A stretch of DNA of 64,000 bases from Citrobacter amalonaticus. Its GTDB lineage: Bacteria > Pseudomonadota > Gammaproteobacteria > Enterobacterales > Enterobacteriaceae. Below, in pieces: positions 8,792 through 17,414 of this stretch. Below the pieces are notes generated by a model. That model was not told the DNA's origin, made no database searches, and saw only the letters and a list, made by a program, of their open reading frames with translations. The translations under genes and the position numbers were made by a program. Position 1 is the first letter of the stretch. Each line of letters opens with the position of its first letter. Where the stretch lies: assembly GCF_001559075.2 (NCBI RefSeq), contig NZ_CP014015.2, forward strand, positions 124,001-188,000, given 5' to 3'.

Positions 8792-9691
8792 ATGGATCAT
8801 TTTCCCTCCAGCGTATTGATTCTGAATGGTAAAAGTGCTGATAACCCCGTACTGCGGGAAGCCATTGGGCTGCTCCGCGATGAAGGAGTAGAGATTCACG
8901 TTCGCGTCACCTGGGAAAAAGGCGATGCCGAACGCTATGTCGAAGAGGCCCGTCGTCTGGGCGTTGAAACGGTGATCGCCGGCGGCGGCGACGGTACGAT
9001 TAACGAAGTGTCGACGGCGTTGATCCAGTGTGAGGGGCCCGATATTCCCGCGCTGGGCATTCTGCCACTGGGCACCGCCAATGACTTTGCCACCAGCGTC
9101 GGGATCCCCGAGGAGTTAGATAAGGCGCTGAAGCTGGCGATTGTCGGTAACGCCATTGAGATTGATATGGCGCAGGTCAACGATAAGACCTGTTTTATCA
9201 ATATGGCGACCGGCGGTTTTGGTACGCGCATCACCACCGAGACGCCGGAAAAACTGAAAGCGGCGCTGGGCGGCGTGTCATACATCATTCACGGCCTGAT
9301 GCGCATGGATACGCTAAAACCGGACCGCTGCGAAATCCGTGGTGAGAACTTCCACTGGCAGGGTGATGCGCTGGTGATTGGGATTGGTAACGGGCGTCAG
9401 GCTGGCGGCGGTCAGCAGTTGTGTCCAAATGCGTTGATCAACGACGGTTTGCTGCAACTGCGGATTTTCACCGGGGAAGAGATCCTGCCCGCGCTGTTTT
9501 CCACCCTGAAACCACAAGAGGAAAACCCCAATATCATCGACGGCGCTTCGGCCTGGTTCGATATCCGGGCACCGCATGACATTACCTTTAATCTTGATGG
9601 CGAACCGCTGAGCGGACAGGAATTTCATATCGAAATCCTGCCCGCCGCGTTGCGGTGTCGACTGCCGCCGGATTGCCCGCTACTGCGTTAG
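8792..9691 (+). CDS. yegS: YegS, lipid kinase of the diacylglycerol kinase family
   Basis: A 299-residue soluble kinase, same length as E. coli YegS, which phosphorylates phosphatidylglycerol in vitro. The nucleotide-binding GGGDGTINEV motif lies around residues 65-74 and the PLGTANDFA motif around 92-100. The start has a short spacing from its AAAAAAGGA ribosome site, but the N-terminus aligns with E. coli. Its stop codon overlaps the stop codon of the convergent fbaB, so no galactitol (gat) operon separates the two as it does in E. coli K-12. Confidence 0.93.
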   Translation: MDHFPSSVLILNGKSADNPVLREAIGLLRDEGVEIHVRVTWEKGDAERYVEEARRLGVETVIAGGGDGTINEVSTALIQCEGPDIPALGILPLGTANDFATSVGIPEELDKALKLAIVGNAIEIDMAQVNDKTCFINMATGGFGTRITTETPEKLKAALGGVSYIIHGLMRMDTLKPDRCEIRGENFHWQGDALVIGIGNGRQAGGGQQLCPNALINDGLLQLRIFTGEEILPALFSTLKPQEENPNIIDGASAWFDIRAPHDITFNLDGEPLSGQEFHIEILPAALRCRLPPDCPLLR

Positions 9692-10740
9692 GCAATCGTC
9701 ACTTTGTTATCGAGATAGACATCCTGCACGGCGTTGATCAATTTCACGCCGTCAGCCATCGATTTTTTGAACGCTTTACGACCGAGAATCAACCCCATCC
9801 CGCCTGCGCGTTTGTTGATGACCGCCGTACGTACCGCGTCGCTCAGGTCAGTTTCACCGCCTGCCGCGCCGCCGGAGTTGATCAACCCGGCACGCCCCAT
9901 ATAGCAGTTTGCCAGTTGATAGCGCACCAGATCGATCGGGTTCTCGGTGGTCAGTTTGCTGTAGACGCGATCGTCGGTGTAGCCATAATTCACGGCTTTG
10001 TATCCGCCGTTATTTTCCGCCATTTTCTGTTTGACGATATCCGCGCCAATCGTTGCCGCCAGATGGTTCGCCTGCCCGGTTAAGTCGGCGGAGACGTGGT
10101 AATCGACGCCCTCTTTTTTAAACGCAGAATTTCGCAGATAGGCCCACAGCACGGTGACCATACCCAGCTCATGCGCCCGTTCAAAGGCGGCGGAAATCTC
10201 TTCAATCTGCCGACGTGACTCTTCTGAACCAAAGTAGATGGTTGCGCCTACGGCCACCGCCCCCAGATTGAACGCCTGTTCCACGCTGGCATACAGTGTC
10301 TGGTCGTAGGTATTCGGATAGCTGAGGGTTTCGTTATGGTTGAGTTTCACCAGAAACGGAATGCGATGCGCATAACGGCGCGAGACGGAAGCCAGTACGC
10401 CATAGGTCGAGGCTACACAGTTACATCCGGCTTCGATCGCCAGTTCAACGATGTTTTTCGGGTCAAAATAGAGCGGATTGGCGGCAAACGACGCACCTGC
10501 CGAGTGTTCAACCCCCTGATCGACCGGTAAAATGGACAGGTAACCCGTTCCCCCCAGACGCCCGGTGTTATACAACGTCTGCATGTTACGCAATACCGCA
10601 GGCGGACGGTTGTTGTCCACCATCACGCGGTCGACGTAATCATGTCCGGGCAGATAGAGTTGGTCAGAGGGTATGGTCATGCAACGATGCTGTAAGAGGC
10701 TGTCGGCGTCTTTGCCAAGCAACTGCGCAATATCAGTCAT
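9688..10740 (-). CDS. fbaB: FbaB, class I fructose-bisphosphate aldolase
   Basis: A 350-residue DhnA-type class I aldolase that cleaves fructose 1,6-bisphosphate to dihydroxyacetone phosphate and glyceraldehyde 3-phosphate through a lysine Schiff base. Conserved blocks visible are SILPVDQGVEHSAG, FLVKLNHNETLSYPNTYDQT and GADIVKQKMAENNGGY. I chose the ATG at 10740 because MTDIAQLLGKDAD is the known N-terminus; the open frame runs further upstream. In E. coli the gene serves mainly gluconeogenic growth and is Cra-linked. It is divergent from yegT across a 250-bp repeat-rich gap. Confidence 0.96.
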   Translation of the reverse strand: MTDIAQLLGKDADSLLQHRCMTIPSDQLYLPGHDYVDRVMVDNNRPPAVLRNMQTLYNTGRLGGTGYLSILPVDQGVEHSAGASFAANPLYFDPKNIVELAIEAGCNCVASTYGVLASVSRRYAHRIPFLVKLNHNETLSYPNTYDQTLYASVEQAFNLGAVAVGATIYFGSEESRRQIEEISAAFERAHELGMVTVLWAYLRNSAFKKEGVDYHVSADLTGQANHLAATIGADIVKQKMAENNGGYKAVNYGYTDDRVYSKLTTENPIDLVRYQLANCYMGRAGLINSGGAAGGETDLSDAVRTAVINKRAGGMGLILGRKAFKKSMADGVKLINAVQDVYLDNKVTIA

Positions 10741-10915
10741 AGTTATGCTCCCGTAAGTTCCGAATGAGTCGGAATGTGGATTGTCCTGACCCGCGTTTTG
10801 CGGGCAGCCATAAGTCTGGTACCGACCGGCCATTTTTTCCATCTTTTGGGGATTTTTCAGCGCAATCGGCTGGCACGATTCACTGACGATAAAGTGTTAA
10901 GACGGTCAAGGTTTT

Positions 10916-10975
10916 GCTTCAAAGGTATTTAAAAGGTATTATTAAATGGTACTGTCATGACGTACCTTATCTGTC
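10916..10975. promoter_or_regulatory. Repeat-rich candidate operator between fbaB and yegT
   Basis: The gap holds two direct copies of AAAGGTATT (10920-10940), a further partial copy, and just downstream an imperfect palindrome GGTAC-TGTCATGAC-GTACC (about 10949-10967). It lies 25-75 bp before yegT. GntR-family regulators bind short palindromes, so YegW is the obvious candidate ligand, but this is inference; no YegW site is known to me. Confidence 0.35.
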
Positions 10976-10990
10976 ATGAAGGATTTAAAG

Positions 10991-12262
10991 ATGAAAACTA
11001 CAGTGAAACTGTCGTTCATGATGTTCGTTGAATGGTTTATCTGGGGAGCCTGGTTTGTTCCACTCTGGCTCTGGTTGAGTAAAAGTGGTTTTACCGCCGG
11101 TGAGATTGGCTGGTCTTATGCCTGTACGGCGATCGCCGCGATTTTGTCGCCGATCCTCGTGGGCTCGCTGACCGACCGCTTCTTCTCGGCGCAAAAAGTG
11201 CTGGCAGTCCTGATGTTCGCCGGTGCAGTGCTGATGTATTTTGCCGCCCAGCAGACGACGTTCGGTGGATTCTTCCCGCTGCTGCTGGCCTACTCGCTCA
11301 CCTATATGCCAACCATTGCGCTGACCAACAGCATCGCGTTTGCTAACGTGCCGGACGTGGAGCGTGACTTCCCGCGCATCCGCGTGATGGGCACCATCGG
11401 CTGGATTGCCTCTGGTCTCGCCTGTGGATTCCTGCCACAGATGCTGGGCTATAACGACATCTCGCCAACCAACATCCCGCTGCTGGTGACGGCGGCCAGC
11501 TCTGCGCTGCTGGGTGTGTTTGCCTTCTTCCTGCCGGATACCCCGCCGAAAAGCACCGGCAAGATGGACGTAAAAGTCATGCTGGGTCTGGATGCGCTGA
11601 TCCTGCTGCGTGATAAAAACTTCCTCGTCTTTTTCTTCTGCTCGTTCCTGTTCGCGATGCCGCTGGCGTTCTATTACATCTTCGCCAATGGGTATCTGAC
11701 CGAAGTGGGGATGAAAAACGCCACTGGCTGGATGACCCTCGGTCAGTTCTCCGAAATCTTCTTTATGCTGGCGCTGCCCTTCTTTACGAAACGCTTTGGT
11801 ATTAAGAAGGTATTGTTACTTGGTCTTATCACAGCGGCGATCCGCTACGGTTTCTTCATCTACGGCGGCGCAGACGAATACTTCACCTATGCCCTGCTGT
11901 TCCTCGGTATTTTGCTGCACGGTGTGAGCTACGACTTCTACTACGTGACGGCGTATATCTACGTCGATAAAAAAGCGCCAGTGCACATGCGTACCGCCGC
12001 ACAGGGGTTGATTACGCTCTGCTGTCAGGGTTTCGGCAGCCTGCTGGGCTACCGTCTTGGCGGCGTGATGATGGAAAAAATGTTTGCTTATCCGGAGCCG
12101 GTCAATGGCCTGACCTTCAACTGGGCTGGCATGTGGACATTCGGGGCGGTGATGATCGCCGTGATAGCCGTACTATTTATGATTTTCTTTCGCGAATCGG
12201 ACAAAGAAATTACCGCTATTGAGGTTCGCGAGACTGCGTTGACACAAGGGGAAGTAAAATGA
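10991..12262 (+). CDS. yegT: YegT, putative nucleoside transporter (NupG/XapB-like MFS)
   Basis: A 423-residue protein with about 12 hydrophobic helices and the nucleoside:H+ symporter-family N-terminus LSFMMFVEWFIWGAWFVPLW; NupG and XapB start alike. I start it at 10991, where AAGGA is 7 nt upstream; an in-frame ATG at 10976 lacks a ribosome site. The gene heads a tight operon with yegU (4-bp overlap) and yegV. Its substrate is unknown. The neighbours, a glycohydrolase and a sugar kinase, suggest import of a nucleoside or ADP-ribosyl-like compound. Confidence 0.88.
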   Translation: MKTTVKLSFMMFVEWFIWGAWFVPLWLWLSKSGFTAGEIGWSYACTAIAAILSPILVGSLTDRFFSAQKVLAVLMFAGAVLMYFAAQQTTFGGFFPLLLAYSLTYMPTIALTNSIAFANVPDVERDFPRIRVMGTIGWIASGLACGFLPQMLGYNDISPTNIPLLVTAASSALLGVFAFFLPDTPPKSTGKMDVKVMLGLDALILLRDKNFLVFFFCSFLFAMPLAFYYIFANGYLTEVGMKNATGWMTLGQFSEIFFMLALPFFTKRFGIKKVLLLGLITAAIRYGFFIYGGADEYFTYALLFLGILLHGVSYDFYYVTAYIYVDKKAPVHMRTAAQGLITLCCQGFGSLLGYRLGGVMMEKMFAYPEPVNGLTFNWAGMWTFGAVMIAVIAVLFMIFFRESDKEITAIEVRETALTQGEVK

Positions 12263-13263
12263 AAGCAGAACGTATTCTCGGTGCTCTTTACGGGCAGGCG
12301 TTAGGGGATGCGATGGGTATGCCGTCAGAACTGTGGCCAAGAACCCGCGTCAAAGCACACTTTGGCTGGATTGACCGCTTTCTGCCGGGCCCAAAAGAAA
12401 ATAACGCGGCCTGTTATTTTGGCCGCGCAGAATTTACCGACGATACCTCAATGGCGCTCTGTCTGGCGGATGCTCTGCTGGAACGCGACGGCGAGATCGA
12501 CCCGGACCTGATTGGACGTAACATTCTCGACTGGGCGTTGCGCTTTGACGCCTTCAATAAAAACGTCCTCGGGCCGACGTCGAAAATCGCCCTGAACGCG
12601 ATTCGCGACGGGAAGCCGGTCGCAGAACTGGAGAATAACGGCGTCACCAACGGCGCGGCCATGCGCGTATCGCCATTGGGATGTCTGCTGCCCGCCCGCG
12701 ATCTGGATGCGTTTATTGATGATGTCGCGCTGGCCTCCAGCCCGACGCACAAATCCGATCTGGCTATTGCCGGTGCGGTGGTGGTGGCATGGGCGATTTC
12801 ACGGGCGGTCGAGGGTGATTCCTGGGCCGCGATTGTTGACTCGCTTCCCGCCATTGCCCTGCACGCCCAGCAAAAGCGCATCACCACGTTTAGCGCATCG
12901 CTCTGTGCGCGTCTGGAGATGGCGCTCAAAATTGTGCGCCATGCTGACGGAGCCGAAGCGGCCAGCGAACAGTTGTATCAGGTGATTGGCGCCGGAACCA
13001 GCACGATCGAATCGGTGGCCTGCGCCATCGCGATGGTCGAACTGGCGCAAACGGATCCCAATCGTTGCGCCATTTTGTGTGCCAATCTCGGCGGCGATAC
13101 CGATACCATTGGAGCAATGGCAACGGCCATTTGCGGCGCGTTGCAGGGTGTCAGCGCCATCAACCCGGTATGGAAACAAGAGCTGGATACGGTCAATCAG
13201 CTCGATTTCAGCCGCTATGCGACGGCGCTTGCTCGTCTGCGCCAACGTCGGGAGGCGTCATGA
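12259..13263 (+). CDS. yegU: YegU, ADP-ribosylglycohydrolase family protein
   Basis: A 334-residue all-alpha DraG/ARH-type hydrolase. Metal-ligand motifs expected for a binuclear Mg centre are present: LYGQALGDAMGMPSE near residues 11-25, FTDDTSMAL near 59-67, and GGDTDTIGAMATAICGAL near 278-295. The family cleaves N- or O-glycosidic bonds of ADP-ribose; the E. coli protein has no established substrate. Overlaps of 4 bp with yegT and with yegV (ATGA both) show one operon. Together with the transporter and the kinase it could split an imported glycoside before phosphorylation of the sugar. Confidence 0.88.
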   Translation: MKAERILGALYGQALGDAMGMPSELWPRTRVKAHFGWIDRFLPGPKENNAACYFGRAEFTDDTSMALCLADALLERDGEIDPDLIGRNILDWALRFDAFNKNVLGPTSKIALNAIRDGKPVAELENNGVTNGAAMRVSPLGCLLPARDLDAFIDDVALASSPTHKSDLAIAGAVVVAWAISRAVEGDSWAAIVDSLPAIALHAQQKRITTFSASLCARLEMALKIVRHADGAEAASEQLYQVIGAGTSTIESVACAIAMVELAQTDPNRCAILCANLGGDTDTIGAMATAICGALQGVSAINPVWKQELDTVNQLDFSRYATALARLRQRREAS

Positions 13264-14225
13264 ACACTTCACGTTTAGCCGAACTGTTGCCGGGTTTAAC
13301 GACTCGCCAGCCGGTCACGGTTGTCGGCGCGGCGGTCATCGATGTCATCGCTGATGCCTATGCCCTGCCCTGGCGCGGTTGTGATATTGAGCTGAAGCAG
13401 CAAGGCGTTAACGTCGGCGGCTGCGCGCTGAACATCGCCGTGGCGCTGAAACGGCTGGGTATTGATGCCGGTAACGCCCTGCCGCTGGGCCAGGGCGTGT
13501 GGGCGGAGATCATTCGTAACCGGATGGCGAAAGAAGGGTTACACAGCCTCATTGAGACCGCGCAAGGCGACAACGGCTGGTGCCTGGCGCTGGTCGAACC
13601 GGATGGCGAGCGTACATTCATGTCATTCAGCGGCGTTGAGAACCAGTGGAATGCCAACTGGCTGGCCCAGCTCACCATCCCAACTGACAGCCTGATTTAT
13701 CTTTCGGGCTATCAGTTGGCCTCGCCCTGCGGCGAGCTGCTGGTGCAATGGCTGGAAGGACTGGATCGCGTTATGCCATTTATCGATTTTGGCCCGCGGA
13801 TTGGCGATATTCCTGATGCGCTAATGGCGCGCATTCTGGCCTGTCGTCCGCTGGTATCGCTCAATCGTCAGGAAGCCGAAATCGCGGCGGAACGGTTTGG
13901 TCTGCGCCAGGATGTGGAAGGTTTAGGTGCGCAATGGGTGAAGCGATTTGCTGCGCCATTAATTGTGCGCCATGACAAAGAAGGCGCCTGGTATTTCAGT
14001 GCGCAATCTTCCGGATGCGTACCCGCCTTCCCGACAACGGTCGTTGATACGATTGGCGCAGGTGACAGCCACGCGGGCGGCATGCTGGCCGGGCTGGCGT
14101 CGGGTTGGTCGCTGGCGGATGCCGTACTGCTCGGCAACGCCGTGGCATCGTGGGTGGTTGGACATCGCGGCGGTGACTGCGCGCCGTTTCGCGAGGAGTT
14201 ACTCCTCGCACACAAAGACGTATAA
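13260..14225 (+). CDS. yegV: YegV, PfkB-family carbohydrate kinase
   Basis: A 321-residue ribokinase-like enzyme. The start at 13260 overlaps the yegU stop as ATGA and gives the usual N-terminus; the open frame extends upstream inside yegU but that part is a shadow. The PfkB signature 1 is NVGGCALNIAVALKRLG, and signature 2, DTIGAGDSHAGGMLAGL near residues 262-278, holds the catalytic base aspartate. The substrate is unknown; operon context points to a pentose or nucleoside-derived sugar. Its 3' end overlaps the convergent yegW by 27 bp. Confidence 0.88.
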   Translation: MNTSRLAELLPGLTTRQPVTVVGAAVIDVIADAYALPWRGCDIELKQQGVNVGGCALNIAVALKRLGIDAGNALPLGQGVWAEIIRNRMAKEGLHSLIETAQGDNGWCLALVEPDGERTFMSFSGVENQWNANWLAQLTIPTDSLIYLSGYQLASPCGELLVQWLEGLDRVMPFIDFGPRIGDIPDALMARILACRPLVSLNRQEAEIAAERFGLRQDVEGLGAQWVKRFAAPLIVRHDKEGAWYFSAQSSGCVPAFPTTVVDTIGAGDSHAGGMLAGLASGWSLADAVLLGNAVASWVVGHRGGDCAPFREELLLAHKDV

Positions 14226-14945
14226 ATCGCTTCGACAGTAGCTGATGCTGTACTCGATGGGTCGCTGCTGCTGGTCAAGCGCCACCTGCTTGATCACCAG
14301 CACCGGCACTTTGCTGTCCATCTGGATATGCGACTGGAACTCGGCATCCGGCATCTTTGCACTCACCCGTGAGCGGGTGCGCTGGGGATGAATATGCTGG
14401 CTGCGGAAATAGTCGTACAGCGATATGCCAATTTCATCGGCATCATGAATAAGATGCGCGGGTACCCATGACTCTTCGATAGAAACCGCGTCCTCATCAA
14501 CGTAGCGGATGCGCTTAAGCAAAAACACATCGCTGCCAGCGGCAATCGCCAGCTGTTGCGCCACCTCTTCCGGACACTTCACGACTCGTTTGTTGACCCA
14601 TAAGGTGTCCGGTTTTTTCCCGCGCAGAACCACCTGTTGAGAAAACCCACGCGCCTCTTTGAGCGAATATTCAAAGATGTTGTTGATCTGCGTGCCGTAG
14701 CCGCGCGCACGCGTCACCACGCCCTCTTCTTCCAGCGCCTGCATCGCTTTGCGCACCGTGATGCGCGAGACACCCGTTAACTGACTGAGATCGCGCTCGC
14801 CGGGCAAGATGTTGCCATGCGCAAGCGCACCACTGCGCACGGCATTTTTCACCGTCTCGGCAAACTTGATATACAGCGGGGTATTGTCCACCGCTGAAAT
14901 ACGTTCGTTCAGTTGCGCGATAAGTTGAGTATGCGCTTGTTCCAT
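14199..14945 (-). CDS. yegW: YegW, GntR/HutC-family transcriptional regulator
   Basis: A 248-residue regulator with an N-terminal winged helix (about 15-85) containing GERDLSQLTGVSRITVRKAM and a C-terminal UTRA ligand-binding domain (about 100-240). Start chosen at 14945 (MEQAHTQLIAQL) as in E. coli. It lies convergent to yegTUV with a 27-bp 3' overlap and is the likely local repressor of that operon. HutC-type regulators sense small sugar or amino-acid derivatives, so the ligand is probably the YegT substrate or its product; this is inference. Confidence 0.88.
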   Translation of the reverse strand: MEQAHTQLIAQLNERISAVDNTPLYIKFAETVKNAVRSGALAHGNILPGERDLSQLTGVSRITVRKAMQALEEEGVVTRARGYGTQINNIFEYSLKEARGFSQQVVLRGKKPDTLWVNKRVVKCPEEVAQQLAIAAGSDVFLLKRIRYVDEDAVSIEESWVPAHLIHDADEIGISLYDYFRSQHIHPQRTRSRVSAKMPDAEFQSHIQMDSKVPVLVIKQVALDQQQRPIEYSISYCRSDLYVFVCEE

Positions 14946-14986
14946 GAGTCTTTTTCCTGACAGCCAGTCTGCTGCCAGTATATACG

Positions 14987-15787
14987 CTACCAATACGCGT
15001 GGAAATGATGAACCGGCCCAATGCCGTGCCCGACTTCCAGCGTGTCGGCCTGCGCCAGCGCCGCCGACAGCCAGATTTTAGCCTCCTGCACCGCCCCGGC
15101 CCAGTCACGATGGCGTGGACGCAGCGCGGCCAGCGCCGCAGAGAGCGTACATCCGGTGCCGTGCGTGTTTTTGGTCATCACCCGCGGTGCGGTAAAGCGC
15201 TGTTCACCGGTCGCCGTAAAGAGCCAGTCAGGACTTTGCTCATCGTCCAGATGACCGCCTTTCATCAGCACCGCGCCACAGCCCATCGCCAGCAGCGCCC
15301 GCCCCTGTTCCAGCATCTCCTTTTCCGTTCGCGCGTGCGGGCAATCCAGCAGCGCCGCCGCTTCAGGCAGGTTGGGCGTAATCAACGAAACCCGTGGCAA
15401 CAGCCGCCTGCGCAATGTCTCAACGGCGGAAGGCGACAACAACGGATCGCCGCTTTTCGCCAGCATGACCGTGTCCAGTACCACATTCTGCACCTGATGG
15501 CGTTCCAGTCGCTCCGCTACCGCCTCGACGATATCGGTTTCCGCCAGCATGCCGATTTTGGTGGTATCGATGCGCACATCACTGAATACCGAATCGAGCT
15601 GGGCGGCGACAAAATCCGGTTCAATGCGATACACCGACTGCACGCCACGCGTATTCTGCGCCACCAGCGCGGTAATTACCGCACAGCCGTAAGCGCCGAG
15701 CGCCGAGAAGGTTTTCAGATCGGCCTGAATGCCGGCGCCGCCGCTGGGGTCGGTGCCAGCAATGGTCAGTGCGTTAATCCGTTTCAT
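14987..15787 (-). CDS. thiD: ThiD, hydroxymethylpyrimidine (phosphate) kinase
   Basis: A 266-residue ribokinase-fold enzyme that phosphorylates HMP to HMP-P and HMP-PP in thiamine biosynthesis and salvage. Visible motifs are LTIAGTDPSGGAGIQADLKT at the N-terminus, LVAQNTRGVQS, VLMKGGH and the anion-hole/catalytic segment NTHGTGCTLSAALAAL. Start chosen at 15787 (MKRINALT), overlapping the thiM stop as ATGA. It is co-transcribed with thiM and so under the TPP riboswitch. Confidence 0.96.
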   Translation of the reverse strand: MKRINALTIAGTDPSGGAGIQADLKTFSALGAYGCAVITALVAQNTRGVQSVYRIEPDFVAAQLDSVFSDVRIDTTKIGMLAETDIVEAVAERLERHQVQNVVLDTVMLAKSGDPLLSPSAVETLRRRLLPRVSLITPNLPEAAALLDCPHARTEKEMLEQGRALLAMGCGAVLMKGGHLDDEQSPDWLFTATGEQRFTAPRVMTKNTHGTGCTLSAALAALRPRHRDWAGAVQEAKIWLSAALAQADTLEVGHGIGPVHHFHAYW

Positions 15788-16572
15788 GCTGTGACCTCCG
15801 TATCCAGGGCGTAGAGCGCGTCGAGAAACGCCGGGACAAAACTGCCCGGTCCGTGACAGATTTTGCTGGCGCGCTGCCCTGCCAGTTTCATCCATCCACA
15901 GGCGGATGCGATGTTTTCGATCCGGCTTCCAGGTAGCGCGCAGCTGGCGGCGACCACGGCAGAAAGCGCACAGCCGGTGCCCACGACTTTCGTCATCAGC
16001 GGATCGCCGCCGGTGACGCTCAGAGTGCGCTCGCCGTCGGTGATGTAATCCACTTCGCCAGTAACGACCACAACAGCGCCGGTCTGGCGTGCCAGAATCT
16101 GCGCCGCCGGCAGAGCCGCTGCAACCGGATCGGTGGCGTCCACTCCGCGCCCCCCCGCGCTTTCGCCGGCTAACGCCAGGATCTCAGAGGCGTTACCGCG
16201 AATGGCTGCCGGTGTTAAGGCAAGGAGTTCAAGGCAGAAACGGCGACGATATTCAAGCGCGCCTACGGCGACTGGGTCCAGCGTCCAGGGGGTTTTGGCG
16301 CTGTTCGCCTGCTCAACCGCCGCCCGCATCGCATGCGCACGCGGTTGTGTCAGCGTACCGACGTTGATGAGCAACGCGCTGGCAAGGGCTGCAAACTGGC
16401 GAGCTTCTTCAGGCTCAATCACCATCGCCGGAGAAGCCCCCAGCGCCAGTAGCGTATTAGCAGTAAAACTCTGTACGACATCGTTGGTCATACAATGTGT
16501 TAACGGAGAGAGAATGCGAAAATCTTGTAAGGTACGAACCGCATGTTCGCGGCTGTGCAGGTCAGGCTGCAT
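15784..16572 (-). CDS. thiM: ThiM, hydroxyethylthiazole kinase
   Basis: A 262-residue kinase that phosphorylates 4-methyl-5-(2-hydroxyethyl)thiazole for thiamine salvage. The core LTHCMTNDVVQSFTANTLLA, TPWTLDPVAVGAL, IRGNASEI and VVGTGCALSAVVAAS motifs are intact; the last 30 residues differ more from E. coli. Start at 16572 with an AGGAG ribosome site inside the riboswitch expression platform. First gene of thiMD. Confidence 0.95.
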   Translation of the reverse strand: MQPDLHSREHAVRTLQDFRILSPLTHCMTNDVVQSFTANTLLALGASPAMVIEPEEARQFAALASALLINVGTLTQPRAHAMRAAVEQANSAKTPWTLDPVAVGALEYRRRFCLELLALTPAAIRGNASEILALAGESAGGRGVDATDPVAAALPAAQILARQTGAVVVVTGEVDYITDGERTLSVTGGDPLMTKVVGTGCALSAVVAASCALPGSRIENIASACGWMKLAGQRASKICHGPGSFVPAFLDALYALDTEVTA

Positions 16573-16616
16573 GGTTACGCTCCTGCCCGCGCGAAGAAGG
16601 GACACGAGCAGTGTCT

Positions 16617-16694
16617 GACTTCCCTACGCTGGCATTATCCAGATCAGGTGGTACGGGTATTTCTCAGCCCTTCGTGAAAAGGGGCACCCCGAGT
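16617..16694 (-). promoter_or_regulatory. TPP riboswitch (THI element) of thiMD
   Basis: Read on the minus strand, the segment contains all core elements of the thiM-type TPP aptamer in order: ACTCGGGGTGCCC, GGCTGAGAAATACCC, ACCTGATCTGGATAATGCC and AGCGTAGGGAAGT. It starts about 120 nt before the thiM ATG. In E. coli thiM, TPP binding sequesters the ribosome-binding site; the GGCAGGAG site at the end of the leader would be the target here. Confidence 0.97.
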
Positions 16695-16805
16695 CATTAA
16701 CGAAATTTTTCTGCGTGACGAGTTAAGTCACCCGCGTGATGATACCCTCACCGGCCCGATTTGTAACCCTTTCGCTACTCTGCATTTGCCTTTTCAGCCT
16801 GAACA

Positions 16806-17414
16806 TTAATAGTGAAAACCGCCACCCGCACGGCCGCCGCCAATATGATCGCCGCCGCCTAAGCCATGCGCGCTATGTGAATTCGCCGCATTATTGCTAC
16901 CATTTCCAGTGCCATGCTCTGCGTGACTGGCCCCTGCAGAACGAGAATTTCCGCCTTTAACTGTCGGGCCAAATGCACTATTAAAAGCAACCGCTACCTG
17001 CGCATGCTTTGGCAACGATCCCGCAGGCACCAGACCATGCGATGTTTGCACCAGTGCTGTTGGTTTCAGACTCCCTGCAGCCACATTAATCGTATTTTTC
17101 CCCGTGCCAATGGCACCAATTACATTAGCTTTGGCCATCGCTTCGTCGTGGGCTTTTATCGCGTTAGCAAGATCATCCTCTGCCGCCTTTAAATTCGAGA
17201 AGGCCTGCGACTGAAATGCGCCTGCGCGATTTGACGCATCTGCCCAACTTGACACACTCCCTTTACCATAATTCGCTTGCGCGGCGGCGACATCTCCTTT
17301 TGCCGCGTCAACCATTCGTTGGGCATGAGCAACGGCTTGTTGTGCCTCCGCAATCTCAGAAGCACCTGCAGAAAAGGACGTCAGCAGAATAAGTCCTAAA
17401 AGCGTATTTCTCAT
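16806..17414 (-). CDS. Secreted protein with helical middle and Gly/His-rich tail, unknown function
   Basis: I do not recognise this 202-residue protein. It starts with a clear Sec signal peptide (MRNTLLGLILLTSFSAGAS, cleavage near residue 18). Residues ~20-95 are Ala/Gln/Asp-rich and look like a long helix or coiled coil (repeated AQ/AH/AK patterns, few prolines). A middle part has LVQTSHGLVPAGSLPKHAQV. The last ~45 residues are Gly/Ser/Asn/His-rich with HAEH and HSAH spacings and end in GGGFHY, so metal binding is conceivable. I start it at 17414, where ATG overlaps the upstream lipoprotein stop as ATGA; coupled translation is likely. Not present at this place in E. coli K-12. Confidence 0.7.
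   Translation of the reverse strand: MRNTLLGLILLTSFSAGASEIAEAQQAVAHAQRMVDAAKGDVAAAQANYGKGSVSSWADASNRAGAFQSQAFSNLKAAEDDLANAIKAHDEAMAKANVIGAIGTGKNTINVAAGSLKPTALVQTSHGLVPAGSLPKHAQVAVAFNSAFGPTVKGGNSRSAGASHAEHGTGNGSNNAANSHSAHGLGGGDHIGGGRAGGGFHY

Noticed and set aside
13065..13259. Extension of yegV into yegU
   Set aside because: Lies inside yegU in another frame; the ATGA overlap at 13260 gives the proper PfkB N-terminus.
14999..15814. 271-codon frame opposite thiD
   Set aside because: Shadow of thiD; Arg/Gln/His-rich, low complexity and no start signals.
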